This document shows positions 5,235 through 5,251 of a stretch of 5,251 bases of DNA, piece by piece. The stretch is from CAXBNV01 sp963977185 (GTDB taxonomy: Bacteria > Pseudomonadota > Gammaproteobacteria > JAGOUU01). A program made the translations under genes and the position numbers. The stretch covers positions 1 to 5,251 of the forward strand of contig CAXBNV010000057.1 in the NCBI GenBank assembly GCA_963977185.1. The letters are read 5' to 3'. Under the pieces are notes generated by a model that had not been told where the DNA came from, made no database searches, and saw nothing but the letters and a program-made list of their open reading frames with translations. How positions within the stretch are numbered: position 1 is the first letter of the stretch; every line of letters begins with the position of its first letter.

Positions 5235-5251
5235 TAACTTTGTACTCAATT

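Noticed and set aside
1..5251. CRISPR array, tRNA or rRNA genes
   Set aside because: No spaced direct repeats beyond the heptamer array, and no tRNA- or rRNA-like conserved segments were seen on either strand.

Overview
The window is very AT-rich DNA: two 240-base samples from the relaxase gene counted by eye give about 23% and 26% G+C. The gene types (an ElaA-type acetyltransferase, a YhhQ/VUT-type transporter, an HSL-type esterase, and a Ti-like TraA/TraC/TraD set) suggest a low-GC gammaproteobacterium. Francisella or a relative is my best guess, but this rests on composition and gene style, not on a search. Plasmid or chromosomal location cannot be decided from the window.

Layout. Left part (1-1986), accessory or housekeeping genes: the 5' end of a multi-spanning membrane protein of the queuosine-precursor-transporter (YhhQ/VUT) type on the minus strand (1-347); a heptanucleotide tandem repeat directly in front of its start codon (350-408); an HSL-family alpha/beta hydrolase on the minus strand (449-1384); a divergent control region rich in inverted repeats (1385-1533); and an ElaA-type GNAT acetyltransferase on the plus strand (1534-1986). 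Right part (1983-5251), a compact DNA-mobilisation module: a minus-strand operon traC-like, traD-like, then a small unrecognised membrane protein (2754 down to 1983); a 235-base divergent spacer with a well-formed MobQ/IncQ-type oriT (2911-2956); a plus-strand TraA/MobQ relaxase-helicase (2990-5146); and a hairpin with a pyrimidine-rich tail that also lies inside a tiny hydrophobic ORF (5157-5234). The two parts meet tail to tail at 1983-1986, where the stop codons overlap.

How it works together. The arrangement traA - oriT - traCD, divergently transcribed, copies the DNA-processing end of Ti/rhizobial plasmids. There, TraA nicks oriT and unwinds the strand, while TraC and TraD are accessory relaxosome proteins. 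No coupling protein (traG) and no mating-pair genes are present here, so on this evidence the element is mobilisable in trans rather than self-transmissible. The most notable points are: the oriT, readable down to its GAA-loop inverted repeat and GCGCC core; the small membrane protein where Ti plasmids carry traG; a sharp shift in codon use and GC skew inside the relaxase gene; two overlapping, mutually exclusive hairpins in front of elaA; and a transporter paralog that lacks its family's acidic residues and sits behind a slippage-prone repeat.
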